DNA of 64,000 nucleotides from Sambucus nigra. Its lineage: Eukaryota > Streptophyta > Magnoliopsida > Dipsacales > Adoxaceae. Both the position numbers and the translations under genes were made by a program. Positions 57,646 through 64,000 of the stretch are shown piece by piece. Location: assembly GCA_949130495.1 (NCBI GenBank), contig OX422207.1:711050456-711114455 (forward strand), read 5' to 3'. The notes under the pieces are model-generated. The model was not told the DNA's origin. It worked only from the letters and a program-made list of their open reading frames with translations, and did not search any database. The stretch's first letter is position 1. Each line of letters opens with the position of its first letter.

Positions 57646-60474
57646 TGTAAATGTTCCTAAAAAGATATTGAAGATTTCACAAGAATCAAATCTTTTTGTT
57701 ATTTGTTTTATGATTCATTATTCTTAATTAAGCTTGATCTTGGATCTTTCTCTCAATGGTTTTCATTTATTTTTGTTTTGTACAAACGAGATATGATATT
57801 ATGTTATTGGTTGATATGAACTCATAATTTTATTAGCCTTTAAGATACTCCTTCCTTGATTATGAACATTGTCATTTATCTCAAACGGTTGGTAAGTAGG
57901 ATAAAATATGCTTATATCTTTCCTTATCCAAAATGGCTTTCGAGTCTGATTGCTTTTCTTTGTGGATGTCTCCTTGTAAATCCTTTTACTTACAAAATAT
58001 TTTATTTAAGTCATTCATCATCTTAATTTAATTCAATCTCTACTCTGATTTGATCATTGTTAAACATTTAATCTTGGTGTTATGTATAACTCGTTTTATG
58101 ATTTATTTTCTTGTTTCCTTGATTTATTTTCTGTGTCTATTGCTTGACAAAAAATGGAGAGAACTATATGGGTAGAAGTGGACAGATTATCATATGGGTG
58201 TTACCTTATTCAATGGGAGTAATTTATAAGAATATGCTAGTTAGGATGAGAGATATGAACAAAAATTATTATCTATATTTTGTGTTGATATTTATTTTGA
58301 GCATAATTTTTTCTCTTTACACATTAGTTCGTTGATGATATTTTTCTAGCGTGTGTAGAAAAACAGTGTTCAAGTGCTCCATTAAACCTTTAAGAGTGTC
58401 ACGTTCTTTCCAAAATTCGTGTGATGAGATCTATCTTATGTGCCTTTGGCTTGGATATTTATAGGTGTTAGGTTTATTTACATGTTTCTTATCTTTTGTG
58501 TTTTTTCACAGAATAAAGAAAGGGTGAGATTATAAGAGTATGATGTACTCCTTGTACCCTCACTTCAATGATTGTCTTATTCCAGGTTCCAAAAAACTTT
58601 GTGTTATAAATGTCTCCGAAAGCTTCATCCACCTTAAAGACTTTAAAGCCAACTTCTTTCATCCCTACATTACATTGATCACTTTAGAATGAAGGTAACG
58701 TGATCTAGTAGATTTATTTTTTATGGTTATTGAAATTCAAATTGTTTATATCTTTTTCAAAATACTAGTAAGTGATTTTGAGCATTTTGTTAGATCCAAA
58801 ATATCGTAGTATTTTTTCTATGAAAAATTATTTTGTCAAAAAAGACATTTTTGGAGTCTTAGGATTTTTTGGTGAAGTGAAGGTTACCTTCACTGGTCTT
58901 GAGTGCCCCTGGATTTAGGTAAAATCATGTTGGTCATATGCGTGAACTACTTTGCAGGTGATTTCCTGTAGCGACAGACTCTGCTACAACGATAGTAAAT
59001 CTTCTCTGGTTGTGCCTAAGATATTTATCTCATAGAAAATCACTAGAAAATATCAAGACCTTCCTTCACAGATGCTTCGTGTCAATGACAAAAGTTGTCG
59101 CTACAACGAATGACCAGCGAATCCCGTCAGCAGATTTTCACCTTTTTACAAAATAAAATATTTTTCCAAGAATTTTCAAAAAGAACTTTTAAGGCTTGAA
59201 GGAATCTTTTTCTACTATTTCCTTATCTACCAAGTCTAGTGGGAGCATGTGCTTAGTATCTATATCTCATTAATGGATCTTGAATATTTTCAAAGCTAAA
59301 AATTTCCTTAAGAGAAAAAGCTTTTGAATTTTTATTCTTCATTTTAATAACCTAAACTTGTTAGGAAAGAAGACTTATTATTTCTTCTCCTTTATTATCT
59401 TATTTTCATTTTATCATTCTTATTTTATGAGTGATCAATATTAAAGAAGAAGAAGTAAAATTTGTGAAACTTAAAACACTTTTTTCATCATTTTTTTTTA
59501 AAAAAAACTTTGGAGATTCTAGTGATCATGTGGTTTTTTACAAGAAAACTTTGAAGTTGGTTCAAGGCAACCTTATTGATCGTTTTATCATGACATCTGT
59601 GTGTTGAGATTCTCGTAGAAATTACAGTGGTCTTCGTCTTGTTAAGATTGGTGGAAAGAAGGCGTGGTGTGAGTTAGAATGTCGTGTGATTAAAAAATAC
59701 GTATCCCCTCTGTAAGTCTATACCAAGTTTTAATGAGATTGTTGCTTGGGGCTTAAGGTTTTTCCCATTATTATGTTTTTACTCGTACATATAGTGTTGT
59801 AGCACGATTTATTTTTTCGCATGATTTATATTTCAAATGCTTAATGTATATTAATGTTTATTATGTGCATTAAATCATTCATAGATTTTTTTATTTATAC
59901 CTTTAGGTTGTACTTGTTGTCTTTGACATCGATTAAAATTAAAACAAAATTTTAATTTGGTGTATGTTTTATTTCAAGTAGTATTTTTCCAATAGAGCAA
60001 TCTCTCAATTTTTAGAAACATGTTGTATTTAAATCATATTAATGACTTGTAAATATGATTATAAAACTTGTTTCATTGTATATTTGACTTTATTAAATTA
60101 GTAAACTCGTGGTTATACTAATTATCATGTCTAAGTTACACAATGTTGTATCAATTTTTGAAAACCCATGAATAATCTGTATTGATTTAATGATAATTGG
60201 AGATTTAATTGGTTTTATAGTTTGAGTTGTTGATTAATGTGTAACCACATGTTTATTAAAGAATATTTGTGTTAATTAATTGTAAATTATGTGTAAAATT
60301 GGACTAATTAAAGTAAATATTATTTTAATGTTTTTGCCACTTAAAAATGGATTTAAAAATAGATTATAAACATTTAAAGGTGGGGTTATTATTTATATTT
60401 GAGAGGTCTTAGGATCTTTGGAATGGTCTTTAATGGTAGACTAGTGTTCTAAAATTGTAATTTGGGGTTGGGGA
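57646..60474. other. AT-rich region, nothing recognised
   Basis: No protein family, RNA gene or element ends could be identified. Open frames are short and AT-driven (for example 58144-58335, a hydrophobic tail). The sharp loss of pol homology at 57645 suggests a deletion or another, unrecognised insertion here. Confidence 0.4.
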
Positions 60475-60840
60475 CACTACAAAAAAAAATAGCTTTTGAG
60501 ACGGTGGCCTAACAGTCCTAAAAGATCATTTATCCGTCTCAAATACTTTTTGTGACGCTATTTGGGACGGCTAGGGGGGGTCTTTTTGATAGAGGGTTAT
60601 AAATACTTTTTGTGATGCCATAACCGTCTCAAAAGAGTTTTTTGAAACAGGAACAGCTCCGTCTCAAAATGTCCTCATTTTATATGACCCTTTTGAGACG
60701 GCACAAGAGCTGTCACAAAAGATTGTTTTTGAAACGAAAATTAATCTGTCTCAAAAGATAACTATTTTAAAAAACCTTTTTGAGACGGCAACATAGTCTT
60801 CTTTAATATATTTTTGGGACAGTTTTATCCACCCCAAAAC
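60475..60840. repeat. CACTA subterminal repeats
   Basis: At least eight copies of gagacgg/ccgtctc-like motifs (for example near 60499, 60532, 60567, 60628, 60660, 60695, 60745 and 60781), the expected binding sites of the element's own DNA-binding protein. Confidence 0.8.
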
Positions 60841-61597
60841 AGGTGAAGGGATCTTAAAATTTTTGCACCAATATTTTGTGGAGAATAAAATCTACCGCTA
60901 AAGTTTAATATATAATTTAATTACATTTGAAACAACACAAACAACGAATAATCATAAAATGTAATACATAAGGTGATTTTCAACCAACAGAACGAATCAT
61001 TTTCATTCAACATTAAATAGAGTTCTTACAACCATCTCCAAATATTCATCAAAACAAGAATTATAACACTAAGTTCAAATATTTGACTTGACAAAAAAAA
61101 TACATTAATTTATTAATACTCCAAACATGAAATGATTTTATCAAACTAATTCCGCAACACTGAAGCGTACGACCTTCAAAACCACTAATTAACATTTGCA
61201 TGTTCTACAAAAATTGTCACCTGCACAAAAAAAATATAGTTTCGATCATGTCAGAATTAATTCCCCTCGGCAACAATACAATGTGAAAAATGAATCAATA
61301 TAGTATATTTTCATCATTAACAATATAAATATCCAACTATTATTATTTTTTAAAAAATTCGGTAGAGTCTCCTTTGTTTATTCATGAAAACCACAGGTTG
61401 CCAACCTGTTTTAAACATCAAAATTATTGATTCTAAGAATGATATACACCAACAGCAGAAAATTTTAACCACCACCATAATAAATTCTCACCACCATAAC
61501 AAATTTTCCCCACCGCCATTGAAAATTTAACTTTAAACAAGAGAATTTTTCATTATATATATATAAGTAATTATATGTATGAATTATATTGTATTAC

Positions 61598-63448
61598 CTA
61601 GTCTGACTGAATCGTCGAGGTAGTGGAAGCTTGCTGAAGGGTAAAACTTTGGAACAAACTTTGCATTTCACTTCGCATATCATTCTTCATCTGTAATAAA
61701 GCTTGTTGGTTGCGAATCTCGAACTCTTCAAGCTCCTGTAGATGTCGAGTCTCTCGATCTTCAGCTTCTTTCTTTAACTGGTTAATTTCTTCCAATAATA
61801 ACTGAGATGAACATGCTTTTGTCGACGTTGGCCTAATACTTGCTCCCTTTAATAAAGCATACCCATGCCCTCCATATCCTACTACATCGGTAAAAATCTT
61901 GTTCCGCACTTCTGGGTCATTTTGTTGCTCTTCTGGTAGCTCATTTAGTCGTCTTTCAAGCATTTTCTACCAATTGAATTAATATTATTATTAATGAACA
62001 TAAAATAATTTTCAAGAACACAATTTATAACAAATATTAAATAAATCTTTCAATCATCTCTTACGAATTAATATTTATACATACCGCTCTATCAAATGAT
62101 CCATCTTCAACACTAAAAGTTTTATTATTTGGAGCTCGAGTGGCTTTCCACATGCTAATATTGTCGATGGGCTCCCCCAGTTCTATCCTCTGAAAAAAAT
62201 AATGTATGTATATTAATACTCTTATATTAAAATCAGAAATATTTATAATAATAAAAATTCCAACCTCCTTGGCTATTTTAGCATGTGGCTTTCGTCCTGT
62301 CCTTGAGTAAGCACATTCAACTTCACGGTTCTTAGTGTTTTGATCGGCAATATCCTAAATATTTGAATAAATAAAAATAAAAATTATGATACTAGTGAAG
62401 AAGAATGTATGTATAAAATTCTTAATAAATATGATATTTATACCTTAATCTTCTTTAGACCCCAGTATTTCACCAATTCAGGCCACTGATCTTTTTCAAC
62501 TCATTCAGGCGTATAACTCAACCGCTCTTCATCTGTTTGAAACTTTTTATAGTGATTCGCCTTCACTCGATGCTTCCATTGCTTCCACGCAAGTCCCATC
62601 CTTGCAAAGCAGATTTGTTTAAAACCTTCCAGTGCATTTGTGTTATTCTAAGAACAAAAAGAATAAATTAGTTAAAACTTGACCGCTAATGTACAACAGA
62701 ACAAATAAATAAATCAAACTAATAAGTTACCTTCACTTCCTTCCAAATATTATCAAGTGCTTCCTCGTCTGCCTCTCTCCAATCCAACATTGTCAATGGA
62801 AATAAATTTCCACACCTTGCGTAATAACCTAAATGTGACATCAATTTACTTTCAAGTTTACAAACTGGCTGACAAAGTTCATTCCATTCCAATATCTTCC
62901 TTTTGTTATCATTCCATTCGAGACAAGGCCTTGCCCCCTTTCTAACCCTTTTTTTACTAGTAAGGGTAGCCATTGTACCTGGAAAAAAAGTTGATAAATA
63001 ATGTTTATACATCTTATTCAATATGAATATAAACATAATAGTAATACAAATGGAGATATACAAACACTGTGTAACACAGCATACCTGTGAGATCCTCACC
63101 ATCTAAAGCGGATGGAGGATTGGCATTCCCAACTGAATTATCAATCTGCTCAATATTTGGGGAAAGTTGACGTGTAGGTGTTTGAAATAAAGAAACTTGA
63201 GCTCTTGAGTTGAGGTGTGTATTATGGTATGTTAATTCAATATTTGGTGAAAGTTGTGGTTGCATCTCTCTATTTCCATGGTCCCTTATGTTGTGTTGCA
63301 CGGGAGTAATTTGAGATGTCCTCTCTAAATCATTCTCACTGGAGTTGTGAGTGGTTGCTTCTCGAGTAGTCTTTCCTCGCCTATGAGGTCGGACATAGTC
63401 AACCGTCGCCGCCTCAATGTCATGGATCTGTATATTTGCATTTATCAT
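61598..63448 (-). pseudogene. CACTA TNP1-like protein (Transposase_24 type), six exons, one nonsense codon
   Basis: Exons on the - strand: 63448-63085, 62978-62731, 62647-62444, 62354-62265, 62189-62085 and 61966-61598, all with GT-AG introns, in-phase joins and a total of 459 codons. The first Met is the earliest visible; an acceptor-like TACAG near 63430 means an upstream exon is possible. Exons 2-3 give the core SKLMSHLGYYARCGNLFPLTMLDWREADEEALDNIWKEVK and QICFARMGLAWKQWKHRVK. Exon 4 has NREVECAYSRTGRKPHA, exon 6 ends in a coiled coil (LLLEEINQLKKEAEDRETRHLQELEE). This matches the plant Transposase_24 family carried by CACTA elements, thought to bind subterminal repeats. TGA at 62501-62503 in exon 3 interrupts an otherwise clean frame. 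Confidence 0.78.
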
Positions 63449-64000
63449 AGCAAGATGTTACATTTCAGTTATATATCACATTTCAACATCGGTTATAAAA
63501 CTAATCAAACATGAAACAAAATATAAAATGATCGATCATTACATTAAAATGATCATGTTCATTTCAAAATCATTTCTAAGAATAAGAGGAACAACTTAAA
63601 CCCATTACTGATAAATACTTATTAATTTGAGTCATAGAGATATTGATTTAATCCATTAGCATCATTATCATATACATCATTCTTCCCTCCTTTAAAATAT
63701 TACTCCATAAAAACATCTCGACTCAAGCTTTCGTGGAAAACTGGATGGGCCATACAACCAAAACAAATATTTTTGAGAATTTTGGATTTTTTATCTGAGA
63801 CACAATAAACCTCTCATTTTTGGGTCCAAAAACTAAGTTGGCAACCACTTAAGGTTTTAGATTAACCCAAATATGTTGAACCCCAAGAAAATATCTCAAT
63901 TACAGCCCACTAGAGACTAAAGCGTGGAACAAATAAGCTGAAACAGAACCCTTTCCTTTAGAACTACTATCACAATTAAGCTTATAACACATATGCTTTC
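63449..64000. other. CACTA interior, no gene resolved
   Basis: AT-rich sequence upstream of the TNP1-like gene: promoter, first intron or inter-gene spacer. The 60-codon frame at 63417 overlaps exon 1 on the other strand and is not supported. Confidence 0.4.

Larger units (their letters stand above)
60475..64000. mobile_element. CACTA (En/Spm) transposon, left end and part of body
   Basis: It starts CACTACAAAAAAAAATAGC, the CACTA terminus. The first ~370 bases are packed with subterminal units of the type 'ttttgagacgg' and 'ccgtctcaaa' in both orientations. A TNP1/Transposase_24-type gene follows, reading toward this end. The other terminus and any TNP2 transposase lie beyond the window. The three bases before it are GGA; the matching duplication cannot be checked. 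Confidence 0.85.

Noticed and set aside
58144..58335. Small membrane-type ORF (63 codons, hydrophobic C-terminus)
   Set aside because: AT-rich context makes such frames likely by chance; no neighbour, homologue or promoter evidence.

Overview
This window is plant nuclear DNA made almost entirely of transposable elements. No host gene, rRNA or tRNA gene could be supported. The evidence for a plant is Ty3/gypsy elements with plant-type features (tRNA-iMet-type primer site, chromodomain integrase, Tat-lineage pol with a second RNase H), a Helitron with a hairpin-CTAG end, a CACTA transposon with a TNP1/Transposase_24-type gene, foldback MITEs, and GT-AG introns with plant-like lengths. The species cannot be named from the sequence.

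Layout. 1-1873 is the end of a long Tekay-like LTR cut by the window edge. 2303-14204 appears to be a small DNA transposon split by a complete Tat-lineage Ty3/gypsy element (E1, 3390-14105, + strand, TSD GTAAC). 15028-16340 holds two MITE-like foldbacks. 16389-20272 is a non-autonomous Helitron. 20285-20471 is a third MITE. 20508-31304 is a second Tat-lineage element related to E1 (E2, - strand).

31305-57645 is a nested stack. An old Ty3/gypsy copy (+ strand; 31499-32673 and 56235-57645) is split by a truncated LTR-internal-LTR-internal element (- strand, 32674-56234). One LTR of that element holds a complete Tekay-like chromovirus (33244-43902, - strand, TSD GTTAC). The other holds a 3.1 kb solo LTR (50352-53454, TSD GTACC). 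57646-60474 is AT-rich with nothing recognised. 60475 to the window end is the start of a CACTA element carrying a six-exon gene on the - strand.

The most interesting content is in E1 and E2. Both carry, between pol and the 3' LTR and on the strand opposite to gag-pol, the same spliced module: ORF A (5'-UTR intron plus three coding exons, N-terminal gypsy-type Transposase_28-like domain, acidic-serine tract, charged coiled coil) and ORF B (coiled coil plus conserved C-terminal domain). Between the convergent ends of pol and ORF B sits a non-coding block that is more conserved than the coding regions around it. In both elements gag-pro ends at a stop in the same frame as pol; in E2 the stop is followed by a CARYYA-type hexanucleotide, which suggests stop-codon readthrough. 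Both elements are now decayed by frameshifts and nonsense codons, so function can only be argued for their ancestors.
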